A DNA stretch of 40,157 nt from Candidatus Hydrogenedentota bacterium (GCA_903902895.1 CAIUWO010000677.1:1-40157); one strand, 5' to 3'; positions 31,367 through 40,157 are shown, counted from the first letter of the stretch. Made by a program: numbers and translations. The notes: generated by a model from the sequence alone, not told the origin.

Positions 31367-31438
31367 ACAGCGCCTTTTCGCAGAGGGTGACAAAGCGGCG
31401 GGCTGTCCTGAACGGGTGAAACAAAGCGGTCCTCCGGC

Positions 31439-32041
31439 TCACTCGCCGATGTCGCTGTTCCAGTAGGCAAGGTCCACGAAGCGCTGCCAGGACATCAGGT
31501 CCTCGCGGGGGATGTGGGCGCCGAAGCGCGGCAGCCAGCGCGGCGCGGCCGGCCGGCGCAGCAACGGCATGCGCGCCTCTTCGGGGGTCATGTCGCGCTT
31601 CCTCATGTTGCAGGCCACGCAGGCCAGCACAAGATTTTCCCAAGTGTCGCGGCCGCCGCGCGAGCGCGGGACCACGTGGTCGATGGTGAGCTCGGGCTTG
31701 GTGTGCCTGTCCCCGCAATACTGGCACACGTGGTGGTCGCGCAGGAAGATGTTGTGCCTGGACAGGCGCACCTCCCGGCGGACGCAGCCGTTGAAGTCGG
31801 AGAGCACGATCACCTCGGGCACGCGCACGCGCATCGAGGGGGTGTGGATGAAGCGGCGCCCGCCGAGACTCTCGCCGACAACGGACAATTCACACCAGGA
31901 TTTGAAGTCGTAGAGGGCGTAGTCGAGGGGGTGAACAACGCGCGCGTGGCCCTGAAAAAGAAGAGTAAGCGCCCGCTTGAGTGGCGCCACATTGACGGCC
32001 ACCCAGGATTTGTTGAGCACGAGCACTTGCGCGTCTGTCAT
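31439..32041 (-). CDS. HNH endonuclease family protein
   Basis: A 200-aa protein. The C-terminal half has a complete HNH/McrA-type zinc fold: CQYCGDRH, then LTIDHVVPRSRGGRDTWENLVLACVACNMRKR, with both CxxC pairs, the DH catalytic pair and the Asn. The N-terminal ~90 residues (VLVLNKSWVAVNVAPLKRALTLLFQGHARVV) match the stand-alone chromosomal HNH proteins found in many phyla. Their function is unknown; they are not tied to mobile elements here. GGGAGAA precedes the ATG at 32041. Confidence 0.92.
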   Translation of the reverse strand: MTDAQVLVLNKSWVAVNVAPLKRALTLLFQGHARVVHPLDYALYDFKSWCELSVVGESLGGRRFIHTPSMRVRVPEVIVLSDFNGCVRREVRLSRHNIFLRDHHVCQYCGDRHTKPELTIDHVVPRSRGGRDTWENLVLACVACNMRKRDMTPEEARMPLLRRPAAPRWLPRFGAHIPREDLMSWQRFVDLAYWNSDIGE

Positions 32042-32133
32042 GGGCGTTCTCCCGGCGGCTTGGCCGGATGTGCCCTTTCAGTATACGCCCGTTCACCGCG
32101 GCGTATCAAAACGCGCGAAGGCGCGTGTCGCGC

Positions 32134-32508
32134 CTAGTAGTACTCGCCCGCGAAGGTGGCTGAAAGCGCGGGCACTTCGCCAACATCGTCCAACTGCAGC
32201 AGATGGTGCAGCCGTGCCGCGCTGTCGGCGCACATTTCGTCAAACACGATGGCCACTCCGCGCGGGTCGAGCCGGGAGACGGTGCCCTGGCAGTCAATGC
32301 GGTGTTCACAAGATCCCCCTTCGCGCACCAAGGTCACCTTCACCGGACAGTCCAGCGGCAACATGCGCTCCGTCTCCAGCAGCAGTCCGCTGAGACTGAG
32401 ATCCAGCGCCGCGCCGTCGACTATCACGCCGCACTTGAGCCGCACTTCGACCCGGATAATCACCCGGCTGCGCGGGCACGCCCTATGCTCGACCCGCTTG
32501 TCCTCCAT
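32134..32508 (-). CDS. PilZ domain protein
   Basis: A 124-aa single-domain protein. An Arg-containing N-terminus (EHRACPRSRVIIR) is followed by LDLSLSGLLLE, the DxSxxG part of PilZ. The first Arg motif is less canonical than in the PilZ protein at 2585-2953. The start is ATG at 32508 or the adjacent GTG at 32511, with TGAGGAT upstream. The 205-bp gap on its 5' side holds a 6-bp-arm GCCCCG/CGGGGC hairpin (32643-32657) and no gene. Binding of c-di-GMP is a prediction. Confidence 0.78.
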   Translation of the reverse strand: MEDKRVEHRACPRSRVIIRVEVRLKCGVIVDGAALDLSLSGLLLETERMLPLDCPVKVTLVREGGSCEHRIDCQGTVSRLDPRGVAIVFDEMCADSAARLHHLLQLDDVGEVPALSATFAGEYY

Positions 32509-32716
32509 CACGCAATCCTCATGCCGGCGGTTGTGTCATGCACGCTCCGCCCCGGAGCGTCGGGACAGGTTGCCGACAGCCTATCCCTCTAAAGAATAGC
32601 ACATAAACACGATTTCGGCCAGTACTTTTTGCGGGTTTTTATGCCCCGTGGCGGGGCGGAACAAAGGGGGGCCGCAGAGGGGAAATCACTTGACGCGAAG
32701 GTGCCAAAATCGACCG

Positions 32717-34936
32717 CTATTGGCCCATGTCCGACAGCTGGTCCAGCAAATCCTGCGGTGCGCCCGGCCATTGGCACAGACTCATGCCGCCACTGACGTA
32801 AACGGTCCTGCCGTCATCGGCGGGCGTGCCGGTGGGCCAACTGCTTTCCGGAAGCCGGTACTGGCGCAGCAGCGTCCCGTCGGCCACGGAGTAGAGCGCC
32901 GCCGGGGCGTAGTTGTCCCCGTTGCAGACAAAGGCAAAGCGCCTGTTTGCACTGAGCGCAATCTGGTTGCTGATACGACCGTCCCGGTTCCGTTTCTCCG
33001 GCAGCCGCGTGTGGATGGCATGAAGCATGCGCCCTGATTCAGCGTCCCAGACGCGGAGGATCTGGCCCGCCGTGTGGGTGATGACGCGGGAGCCCCCTTC
33101 GGCGAAGGTGGCCGACAGATAGCTTCCCGCCTTGAAACGGTCTGTGACCAGCCCGGCCCAGTCCTTGGCCGTTTCGGCCAGGCCGCTCCAGAATCCGCCC
33201 CGGTAGGAATACAAGTCGGCAAAGCGCTCGGTTTCCTCGAAGCGGTGCAGCAGCGCGCCCGAGGCCGTGTCGAAGAGCCACGCGGTGTTGTATTCACCAA
33301 ACAGCAGGCGCTCGCCGTTGGGGGAAAAGCACAGGCCGCCCCCCCACAGCCTTTTCTGTTCATCCATGGCCATCGACCGGCGCGGAAAGTCCCCGGAGAG
33401 CTCGGTCACTTCGATGGCGTCTCTGGTGTTCAGGGCCACCCGCTTCCCGTCGTCGGAGAAGACCGCGTTCATGCTGCGCTGGCCCTGTTCCGCGCCCGTC
33501 GCGGTGTATTGGGCCACAAGGCGGTCGGCCTCCGCGTCATACAGGCAGGCCACCTGCTTGTCTGTCTGCAACGCCAGGTATTTCCCGTCGGGCGACATCG
33601 CCAGAACTCTTCCCGGACCGGTGCGCAGTGGGGCTTCGCAGTCCTGCACATACAGGCCAAAGACCATGTTTTGCGGGTTGCTGTAGCCGTCCGAATTGAC
33701 CGGGTAGGAGCCGGCGGCATGGGTCAGGGCCTTGTTGACGCTGAAGCCGCCGTAAATCTGCTTGGGCACGCGGCAGCGCCACTCGGCCAGTTTGCGCATG
33801 CCGTCCAGCGCATAAACGGCGTACACCCACAAGCGGTCCTCCTCCATGCCCATGGTGATCAGGCGCCCGGGTTCGGAACGGTCAAAATAGAAGCCGGCGG
33901 GGGCAATGAGCGACCCGTCGAGCACTTTGCGCGGCGCGCCGTCCGGCGCCAGGTTCCATGCGTAGCGATGGTTGGCCCCGTCTTTGGAAAAGACCCATGC
34001 GGCGCCCGCCTCATCCTCAAACAGGGTGTTCAATGCGAAACGATGGCCGTCGCGGGAAAGCGCAAACTGCACCGCGCCCGTTTCCGCATCGACCACGCGC
34101 AGCTCTTTCCGGTCCGCCGTGACGCACAGGAGCCGTTTCCCGTCCCGCATCCAGGACACATAGCGGCTCAGGCCGGCGGTGTCCTTGAACTCGCGCAGCA
34201 CCGTTCCCGTGCGCGCGTCGCGTATCTTCAGCGTCCCCCCGTCGTCCCCGTCCCCCGTCAGTTCCGCGAACTGTCCCAGACTGGAGAAGGAGGGTGCTGG
34301 AATCTCCCAGGAATAGGGCTCCTCCCAGCACGGGGTGACCGTGCCGGTGTCGGCGTCCATGATCCGCCATTTGCGCACCTGGTTTTCGTTGCCGCGGTCG
34401 TACTGCGCGAACATCATTGCCTGGCCGCCCGGCAGCCAACCCTGGAACCCGGGCATCGCGGGCAGCACGCGCTGCGTGCGGTCGGTCACGCCGTAGAGCA
34501 GGCAGCCCCGCTCGCCAATCACCACGGCCCGGCTTTCATCGGGCGAAAGGCGGGCGGCGTACACGTCGCCGCACTGGCTGTTGCGCCGCCACCAGGTTTC
34601 GCGGCCCGTGGCCGCGTCCAGCAGAAACACCCCCTGCTCCGACCACCCCAGCACCTGCCGCTTGCCGAAAGTGACGCCCTGGTATCCACGAGTCGAAACA
34701 AGATACCGGTGCCAGCGCTGCGCCCCCGACGCAGCATCAAACGCGTACACCCCGCCGCCGTTGGCCATTAACAGCAGGTTCTCCGCCTGCAGGAACGCAC
34801 ACTGCTGGGGGATGCCGAGAAAGAGGCGCTTCTCCGGCTCCGTCACCGTGTCCACCGCGTGGGCGGAGACGGCAAAGTGCAGCGTCGCAAAGAACAGCAG
34901 CGCCGGGACTGCAGCGGCTCGGGAGAACCAGTTCAT
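32717..34936 (-). CDS. Secreted WD40/PQQ-like beta-propeller protein, paralog 1
   Basis: A 739-aa protein with a Sec signal peptide (MNWFSRAAAVPALLFFATLHFAVSAHA). The mature protein is a series of blade-like repeats with WD40/PQQ character: MANGGGVYAFDAASGAQRWHR, FLLDAATGRETWWRR, LSPDESRAVVIGE, CFSPNGERLLFG, AESGRMLHAI. It ends with LCQWPGAPQDLL, a tail shared with its neighbours. About two seven-bladed propellers would fit in this length. Location is periplasm or cell surface; the ligand is unknown. It is last in a tandem array; the gap to the upstream paralog is 12 nt, with a GGAG overlapping that gene's TAG stop. Confidence 0.85.
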   Translation of the reverse strand: MNWFSRAAAVPALLFFATLHFAVSAHAVDTVTEPEKRLFLGIPQQCAFLQAENLLLMANGGGVYAFDAASGAQRWHRYLVSTRGYQGVTFGKRQVLGWSEQGVFLLDAATGRETWWRRNSQCGDVYAARLSPDESRAVVIGERGCLLYGVTDRTQRVLPAMPGFQGWLPGGQAMMFAQYDRGNENQVRKWRIMDADTGTVTPCWEEPYSWEIPAPSFSSLGQFAELTGDGDDGGTLKIRDARTGTVLREFKDTAGLSRYVSWMRDGKRLLCVTADRKELRVVDAETGAVQFALSRDGHRFALNTLFEDEAGAAWVFSKDGANHRYAWNLAPDGAPRKVLDGSLIAPAGFYFDRSEPGRLITMGMEEDRLWVYAVYALDGMRKLAEWRCRVPKQIYGGFSVNKALTHAAGSYPVNSDGYSNPQNMVFGLYVQDCEAPLRTGPGRVLAMSPDGKYLALQTDKQVACLYDAEADRLVAQYTATGAEQGQRSMNAVFSDDGKRVALNTRDAIEVTELSGDFPRRSMAMDEQKRLWGGGLCFSPNGERLLFGEYNTAWLFDTASGALLHRFEETERFADLYSYRGGFWSGLAETAKDWAGLVTDRFKAGSYLSATFAEGGSRVITHTAGQILRVWDAESGRMLHAIHTRLPEKRNRDGRISNQIALSANRRFAFVCNGDNYAPAALYSVADGTLLRQYRLPESSWPTGTPADDGRTVYVSGGMSLCQWPGAPQDLLDQLSDMGQ

Positions 34937-34948
34937 GGAAAAGCGCTC

Positions 34949-37120
34949 CTATGGATTCGTTCCCGCATCCTTCGGCCGGCCCGGCCAGCGGTACAGGTTG
35001 CGGTCGCTCTGGACATAGACGGCCGTGCCGTCGTCGGCGGGCACGGCCTCGGTAAACAGGCTTTCGGGCAGTTTATATTGGCGCTGCAGCGTGCCGTCGG
35101 CCAGCGACCACAGTGTCGCCGGGGCGGCGCCGTCGCTGCTGTGGCAGAAGGCGAAACGGCCGGTTGCGCTGAAGACAACGCTTTTCTGAACGGGCCTATT
35201 CTTGACCCGCTTTTCGGACAGGCCTGTTTGGATGGTGTGCAGCAACGCGCCCGAGCCGGCGTCCCACACGCCGATGATCTGCTTCCCCGCAAGCGTGACT
35301 ACCCGGGCACCCCCGTCGATGAAGAACGCTTCTGCGAGACTGCTCTCCGCACCGGGGCCGAAGGCGCGGTGCACGGCGGGATCGGGTTCCTCAAAGCTGC
35401 GCAGCAGCGCGCCCGTGGCGGCGTCGAACAGCCGCACCCCTCCGCCTCCCCCGCACAGCACGCTTGCCCCGTCAGGTGACAGACAGGGCTTTGCCCACCC
35501 GATTCGTGCGTCCTTCCCGATGGCCATGGACCGCCGGGCATAGCCTTCAGCCAGGTCGGTGACTTCGAGCGACGCGGTGGTGTTCAGCACGAACCGCATG
35601 CCGTTGTCTGAAAAGGCCGCATGCATGCGGGGAGGGAACCGGTCCTCTTTGCTGTCTGCGGCATACTGGCAGACGGCCCTGCCTGTTTGCACCTCGTACA
35701 GGCAGGCGGTGGTGTCGTCGCTTTGCACGGCCAAAAATCGGGCATCGGGCGAAACGGCGAGGGGATTGCCCGTGCCCTTGAACACGGGCGCCGTCTTGCC
35801 CTGAACATAGACGCTGAAGGCCCTTTTCCTCGTCGGATCTTGGACATCCCTGTCGACTTGCCCGACACTGACAAAGTGGGTCATGGACCTGTTGATAAGG
35901 GGCTGGCGCCTGTCCAAGTTGCCTTGGGGAATGCGCCACTCTGCGAGCTTCTGTCGGCCATCCAGTGTGTACGCGGTAATTGTGCGGGTGCGATCTTCGC
36001 TGAACTTGGAGAACAGGGCATAGTTGGGGTCGGCAACATGGAGTTTGAAACTGCCTTGCGGTCCAAGAAGCGTTCCGTCAAACACCTTCCGGGGTGCGCT
36101 GTCCGCAGTCATGGGCCATGCATACAAGTTCCTTGCCGCATCCAGCGAGAAAGCCCAGGCATTGCCCGCGGCGTCTTCGAAGGGCAGGTGCATGGTGAAC
36201 TCGTGGCCTTCCTTGGAAAGGGAACACTGCACCATGCCCGTCTCGGCATCCACGACATGCACCTGCTTCTCGTCGGTGGTCCGGTAAAGTACCCGTTTGG
36301 AATCTCCCAACCAGAAGAAACGCTTTGTTCGCCCGGGCACGCTCTTGAATTCGCGCAGGGGCGCGCCGGTGCGCGCATCCGAGATTCTCAGGGTCGTGCC
36401 GTCTTTCCCTTCGCCGATGGCCTCCGCGCACAGGCCCATGGAAGAGATAGTCAGTCCGGGCGCATCTCGGGAAACGGTCCGTTCCCAGGGCGGACCAACC
36501 TCGCCGGTGCTGATGTCCATCAAAGACCACTTATAGACGCCGCCAGACGGCTGTTCTTCCCGCTGGGTGAGCACCAGTGCATTGATTCCCGTCAGCCAGC
36601 GGGCCCCGAGGGCGTTGTCCGACTTGGGCAGGACGCGCTGCGTGCGGCCGGCCACAGAGAACAGGATGTGCTGCTTCGTGCAACTGGCCAGCACCTGTGA
36701 TTCATCGGGTGACAGTTCCGCCCACCGCATGTCGCCGAACTGGGTGTCGCGCTGCCGCCACGTTTCCTGGCCCGTCTTCATGTCCAGCAGAAACAGCTCC
36801 GGGTCCGACCAGAACAAAACGTGCCGCCGGCCGAGGTCCGCGCCGCAACCGTGAAATTTGCCGGAAGCGTCCATGTGTGAGGGGAGGTGTCGATGCCAGA
36901 GCTCTTTTCCGGAGGGGATGTCAAAGGCATACACCCCGCCGCCGTTGACCATCACAAGCAGCTTGTCCTCCTGCAAATAGGCGAGTTGGTAGGGAAATCC
37001 CAGGAAGACACACTGCTCCGGCTCCGTCACCAGGTCGTCCCCGGCAATCGCGGGGAGTGTGTGCAATGACGCGAAAAACAGCAGCATCCAGATCGCCGTG
37101 CGTTGGGAAAGCGACTTCAT
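34949..37120 (-). CDS. Secreted WD40/PQQ-like beta-propeller protein, paralog 2
   Basis: A 723-aa protein with signal peptide MKSLSQRTAIWMLLFFASLHTLPAIA. The start of the mature part (LVTEPEQCVFLGFPYQ) matches paralog 1 (VTEPEKRLFLG) and paralog 3. Blade motifs include VMVNGGGVYAFDIPSGKELWHRH, LDMKTGQETWRQRDTQFGDM and LSPDESQVLA. The C-terminal LYRWPGRPKDAG is the shared tail. The 12-nt gap from paralog 3 carries ATAGGAGCCCTTTACC before ATG, nearly the same as the next junction, as expected from gene duplication. Function unknown. Confidence 0.85.
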   Translation of the reverse strand: MKSLSQRTAIWMLLFFASLHTLPAIAGDDLVTEPEQCVFLGFPYQLAYLQEDKLLVMVNGGGVYAFDIPSGKELWHRHLPSHMDASGKFHGCGADLGRRHVLFWSDPELFLLDMKTGQETWRQRDTQFGDMRWAELSPDESQVLASCTKQHILFSVAGRTQRVLPKSDNALGARWLTGINALVLTQREEQPSGGVYKWSLMDISTGEVGPPWERTVSRDAPGLTISSMGLCAEAIGEGKDGTTLRISDARTGAPLREFKSVPGRTKRFFWLGDSKRVLYRTTDEKQVHVVDAETGMVQCSLSKEGHEFTMHLPFEDAAGNAWAFSLDAARNLYAWPMTADSAPRKVFDGTLLGPQGSFKLHVADPNYALFSKFSEDRTRTITAYTLDGRQKLAEWRIPQGNLDRRQPLINRSMTHFVSVGQVDRDVQDPTRKRAFSVYVQGKTAPVFKGTGNPLAVSPDARFLAVQSDDTTACLYEVQTGRAVCQYAADSKEDRFPPRMHAAFSDNGMRFVLNTTASLEVTDLAEGYARRSMAIGKDARIGWAKPCLSPDGASVLCGGGGGVRLFDAATGALLRSFEEPDPAVHRAFGPGAESSLAEAFFIDGGARVVTLAGKQIIGVWDAGSGALLHTIQTGLSEKRVKNRPVQKSVVFSATGRFAFCHSSDGAAPATLWSLADGTLQRQYKLPESLFTEAVPADDGTAVYVQSDRNLYRWPGRPKDAGTNP

Positions 37121-37132
37121 GGTAAAGGGCTC

Positions 37133-39586
37133 CTATGGCGTCATGTTTGTCGGCCGGCCCGGCCAGCGGTGGAGGGTGTCGCCGGCCATCACATACACAC
37201 ATGCGCCGTCGTTGGGAACAGCGAAGGTGAATGGAATCTTGTCCGGGAACTGGTAGCGCCGGATCCGCTCGCCGTCCGCCAGCGACCATAGGGACGCGGG
37301 GGCAAAGTTGTCGCGGTTGTAGAAGAGGGCGTAATCGCCGTTGTCGCTGAGCACGACGCGATTGCTAATCATTCCGTTTTGGTTTCGTTTCTCGGGAAGC
37401 CCGGCCTCAATGGTGCGGAGCAGGTCGCCTGTGTGGGTGTCCCAGACGCGGACGACCTGCCCGCCGGCCTGGGTGAGGATGCGGTCACCGAAGGCGGCAA
37501 AGGCGACATGAACCGGGCCGGGGCTCTTGTAGCGGTCCGTGGCCAGACCGGCCCAGTCGCGGGCGGTCTGCTCCAGCGATCTCATGAAACCGCCCTGGGC
37601 GTAGGGTTGGGCCTCGTAGAACTGCCGCGTTTCGGTGAAGCTGTGCACGAGCGCGCCGCTGTCGGCGTTGTGCAGCCATGCGCGGCCATAGCCGCCGCAT
37701 AGCAGCAGGGTTCCGTCCGGCGAGAAACACATGCTTTGCCCGTTGCCGAAGTTCCATGTACCCTGCGAGCAACTGAAACCCTCTTTGCCACTGTCGGGGG
37801 CCATCTTGCGCCGGGGGAAATCGGCCGTCAGGTCGACCACTTCCAGATTGGGGTATGCATTGACGGCTACCCGGCGTCCGTCATCGGAGAACACCGCCTG
37901 TCCCTGACCGTCCCAATCCAACACGAAATCGAATACATGCACCGTCCGCTTCTCTTGCAGATCCTGAAGCACAACCCGCTTTCCCGAGGTCTGCACGACA
38001 AGGAAGCGTCCGTCCGGCGACAGGGCCAGCGGGTCGCCCTTGCCGGAAGACAACGCGGTTTCCACGCCGTCGGCGTACACTTCAAAACTGTTTGACTCGG
38101 ACCTGCCATTCCCGCCAAAGCCTCTGTTGACGCAGTGGGTCATGGTCCGGTTAAACAATCCATATCCATACTGCATGTTTTGTTTGGGCAACCGCCACGT
38201 GCCTGTCTTTGTCATGCCCTCCATCTGGTAGGCGGTGAGCGCGTCCTTTCCGGACACCTCGGTGTGCGCCGTCAAATAGCCGCCACGCTGAAAGCCCAGC
38301 GCGCTGCCCGGTGCGATCCGTTGTCCGTCAAACAGCCTGGTCGGCGTGGCATCGGGCGCGGGCGGCCAGAACCAGATATTGCGATCTTCGTCCTGTGAAA
38401 TGACCATGTCCGGGCCTTCGTCAGGACTTTGAATCCGTACCTTGAGCATCTTGTGTCCGGGCCGGGAAAGGGTCTGCTGGAGCGCACCGGTCTGGGTGTC
38501 GAGCACGCAGGCCTTCTTCTGGTCATAGGTCGTAAAATACAGGCCCTTCTCGTCGGCCGTCCAAGTTGGCCGGGCGAATTCTTCCGGGATTTGTCCGAGA
38601 TCGCGAACCAGCGCGCCGGTGGCTGTGTCGAGTACCTTCAGTCCCGTGGGGCCGCCTATTTTCTGGGAACAGACGGCGAAAAGGCCCGATGCCGACAAGC
38701 CCCCCCAGGGGCTGTAGCTTGTCGCTTGAAGCATATGCCCCTCGGAGGCACTGCCGCTGTCCAGGTCCACGCGAAAGAATTCCTTGGGCAGGTCGGGGGA
38801 CAGCATTGAGGAGGTTTGGTTGGCCATGACCCGGCAAAACAGCGCGGTCCTGAAGTCGGGCAGCACTGCCACAGGAAAGGCGTTTGGCATATCCGAAAAG
38901 ACGCGCTGGTTTCGACTGGCCGTTTCGTAGACGACGGTGGTCAGGCGGGGCCGGGCATTTCTATCGTTGTTGTTTGGGTCAAAGAGCGCCACCACACGGG
39001 ATCCGTCGGGCGAAAGCATGGCACTTGCCACGTGGCCGTAGCGGTCTTCGCGCCGCCACCAGACTTCGCGGCCCGTGGCCTTGTCGAGCAGGAACAGTTC
39101 ATTGTTTGTCCAGCCCAGAACGTGTTTCCTGCCCCACGCCACATTGGCGCCCTGCTTGCGGTGCCAGCGCTGCGCGCCGGACTGGATGTCAAAGGCGCAC
39201 AGGCCGCTTTGGGCGGTCATGACAAACAGATTCTCTTCGGCCATGAAGTCCACCCCGCGGTCTTGGGGGTTGCCGAACAAGACGCATTCCTCCGGCTCGG
39301 TGGCCATGGGTGCCTCGGCGCGGGCGGCGGAAGAAGGCAGAAACAGTGCGGCAAGCAGCAATGCCGCCAAGAGAGTCGCTCGGATAAGTGTGGGACAGCC
39401 GCCCTCGGCTGTCGTGCCCCGTGCATGATCTTCCACCTTCTTCTCCCTCCCCTTGGCAAGGGGAGGGGCGGGGTGGGGTTCTTCTAGCGAAGCGACGCTT
39501 GGCAGCGCCGGGGCGGCATGGCCGCAAGCACTCAAAAAGGACATGTGTTCACCCCTTTGAATAACACGAACCGGATTTAGAACCAT
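37133..39586 (-). CDS. Secreted beta-propeller protein, paralog 3, with extended N-terminus
   Basis: Same family: TEPEECVLFGNPQ, LLDKATGREVWWRREDRYGHV, MLSPDGSRVVALF and the tail LHRWPGRPTNMT. The hydrophobic signal core (TLLAALLLAALFLPSSAARAEA) is about 64 residues further from the start than in paralogs 1 and 2. The extra stretch (for example LEEPHPAPPLAKGREKK) is encoded by palindromic repeat DNA. The start given (MVLNPVRV, 39586) has GGGAGG at proper spacing and keeps the 12-13-nt gap. A GTG at 39436 preceded by GGGGAGGGAGAAGAAG, or ATG at 39544 after GGGGTGA, may be the true start; the GTG would give a more normal signal peptide. Confidence 0.8.
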   Translation of the reverse strand: MVLNPVRVIQRGEHMSFLSACGHAAPALPSVASLEEPHPAPPLAKGREKKVEDHARGTTAEGGCPTLIRATLLAALLLAALFLPSSAARAEAPMATEPEECVLFGNPQDRGVDFMAEENLFVMTAQSGLCAFDIQSGAQRWHRKQGANVAWGRKHVLGWTNNELFLLDKATGREVWWRREDRYGHVASAMLSPDGSRVVALFDPNNNDRNARPRLTTVVYETASRNQRVFSDMPNAFPVAVLPDFRTALFCRVMANQTSSMLSPDLPKEFFRVDLDSGSASEGHMLQATSYSPWGGLSASGLFAVCSQKIGGPTGLKVLDTATGALVRDLGQIPEEFARPTWTADEKGLYFTTYDQKKACVLDTQTGALQQTLSRPGHKMLKVRIQSPDEGPDMVISQDEDRNIWFWPPAPDATPTRLFDGQRIAPGSALGFQRGGYLTAHTEVSGKDALTAYQMEGMTKTGTWRLPKQNMQYGYGLFNRTMTHCVNRGFGGNGRSESNSFEVYADGVETALSSGKGDPLALSPDGRFLVVQTSGKRVVLQDLQEKRTVHVFDFVLDWDGQGQAVFSDDGRRVAVNAYPNLEVVDLTADFPRRKMAPDSGKEGFSCSQGTWNFGNGQSMCFSPDGTLLLCGGYGRAWLHNADSGALVHSFTETRQFYEAQPYAQGGFMRSLEQTARDWAGLATDRYKSPGPVHVAFAAFGDRILTQAGGQVVRVWDTHTGDLLRTIEAGLPEKRNQNGMISNRVVLSDNGDYALFYNRDNFAPASLWSLADGERIRRYQFPDKIPFTFAVPNDGACVYVMAGDTLHRWPGRPTNMTP
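39394..39467. repeat. Two palindromes in the 5' part of beta-propeller paralog 3
   Basis: GACAGCCG (39394-39401) / CGGCTGTC (39406-39413) with a 4-nt loop, and CCCTCCCCTTG (39445-39455) / CAAGGGGAGGG (39457-39467) with a 1-nt centre. Both lie in the segment that other paralogs lack, and look like intergenic repeats that became coding. Confidence 0.7.
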
Positions 39587-39599
39587 GGTCATCCTCCCT

Positions 39600-40157
39600 T
39601 CACATTTCATCTTTCGGCCGACCCGCCCAGCGGTACAGTTGTCCGTTGCCGATCATGTACACGGCGGTTCCGTCGTTGCTGACGGCCACGCCTTCCTGAA
39701 AGGGCCCGGACAGTTTGTAGCGCCGAACCAGAGCGCCGCTGTTCAACGACCACAATGACGCCGGACCCGCGTTGCTCCGGTTATAGCAGAAGGCGTAATC
39801 GCCCAGCGGGTTGAGCACAACCATGTTCTGGATGATGTCCCCATTGCTGTTGCGCTTCTCGGGGAGTTCCGTCTTGATCGTTTGAAGCAGCGCGTAGGTG
39901 TTGCCGTCCCAAACGCGGATAATTTGGCCCACGGCGTGGGTGATGATGGTGGCGCCGCCGCTGCCAAAGGCAACTTCAAGGCGTTTGGTCGTCTTGAACC
40001 GGTCGGTGACCAGGCCCGCCCAGTCCCTTGCCCGGTTGGCGATGCCGTCCAGCGTTTCACCGCCCCAGCCGCGCCATGTTTCCGCGTACCGCTCGGTCTC
40101 CTCAAAGGTGTGCAGCAGGGCTCCGGTGTCCGCGTCGAACAGGCTTGCACGGCCATA
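39600..40157 (-). CDS. Beta-propeller protein, paralog 4, 5' part outside window
   Basis: The last 185 codons of a fourth family member; the frame is open from the window edge to a stop at 39600. It reads YGRASLFDADTGALLHTFEETERY at the edge, then ARDWAGLVTDRFK, TELPEKRNSNGDIIQN and the shared tail LYRWAGRPKDEM. These blocks match paralogs 1 and 3 closely (for example KDWAGLVTDRFK and LPEKRNRDGRISNQ in paralog 1). The gap to paralog 3 is 13 nt if that gene starts at 39586. The array probably continues beyond the window. Confidence 0.88.
   Translation of the reverse strand, partial: YGRASLFDADTGALLHTFEETERYAETWRGWGGETLDGIANRARDWAGLVTDRFKTTKRLEVAFGSGGATIITHAVGQIIRVWDGNTYALLQTIKTELPEKRNSNGDIIQNMVVLNPLGDYAFCYNRSNAGPASLWSLNSGALVRRYKLSGPFQEGVAVSNDGTAVYMIGNGQLYRWAGRPKDEM

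Noticed and set aside
32643-32657. GCCCCG/CGGGGC hairpin after the beta-propeller array as a terminator
   Set aside because: On the minus strand it is followed by an A-rich, not T-rich, stretch, so an intrinsic terminator is not supported.
33074-34771. Plus-strand ORF of 565 aa
   Set aside because: Antisense to beta-propeller paralog 1; no ribosome binding site or fold signature.

Overview
The window is high-GC bacterial DNA with tight gene packing, many ATGA stop/start overlaps and no rRNA, tRNA or CRISPR array that I could see. A WaaF-type heptosyltransferase, an outer-membrane-type beta-barrel ending in Phe, Sec signal peptides and a lipobox-like leader indicate a diderm (Gram-negative) bacterium. 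The mix of large TPR-bearing membrane glycosyltransferases, SGNH hydrolases, secreted beta-propeller paralogs and palindromic intergenic repeats would fit a Hydrogenedentes/PVC-like lineage. That placement is inference, because no marker gene is present. Almost all CDS calls are on the minus strand, except 3091-4791, 24475-25920 and 28673-31366.

Region 1 (1-2953): a ferrous-iron operon (Cys-rich membrane peptide, FeoA, FeoB cut by the window edge) behind a consensus promoter overlaid by inverted repeats and a DtxR-like core. It is followed by a small ABM-domain protein and a PilZ-domain protein. Region 2 (3091-20465): a cell-surface glycosylation locus. It holds four GT-C-like integral membrane proteins, three of them with C-terminal TPR-type helices and one of those split in two frames, plus a polyprenyl-phosphate glycosyltransferase of GT2 type, a methyltransferase, two SGNH-fold proteins (one with TPRs), a WaaF-like GT9 enzyme and two uncharacterised proteins. 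The genes from 13952 down to 4734 are joined by ATGA overlaps or a 4-nt gap and look like one transcript. The logic (GT2 makes a lipid-linked sugar, GT-C proteins transfer it, SGNH/methyl enzymes decorate) is inferred; the GT-C plus TPR architecture recalls eukaryotic TMTC O-mannosyltransferases.

Region 3 (20522-23830): a beta-barrel-like outer membrane protein and a TetR - SDR epimerase - secreted protein operon with a likely TetR operator. Region 4 (24475-29581): an SDR oxidoreductase with a strong terminator, a DUF134 regulator with a consensus promoter and operator, then housekeeping genes (YacP-like NYN nuclease, alr, pgsA, cysE). Region 5 (29785-31366): a nucleotidyltransferase-like protein and a winged-helix-like partner, translationally overlapped and controlled by a near-perfect 29-bp palindrome running from the -10 box to the start codon; this is the best candidate for an undescribed toxin-antitoxin-like or defence system. 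Region 6 (31439-40157): an HNH endonuclease, a second PilZ protein and a tandem array of at least four secreted beta-propeller paralogs with nearly identical gene junctions.

Several repeat families are visible: hairpins built from 9-bp-period GTCCAT/ATGGAC units (two copies), a 185-bp element with inverted ends and three internal hairpins upstream of cysE, and CCCCTT...AAGGGG palindromes lying in-frame inside two genes.
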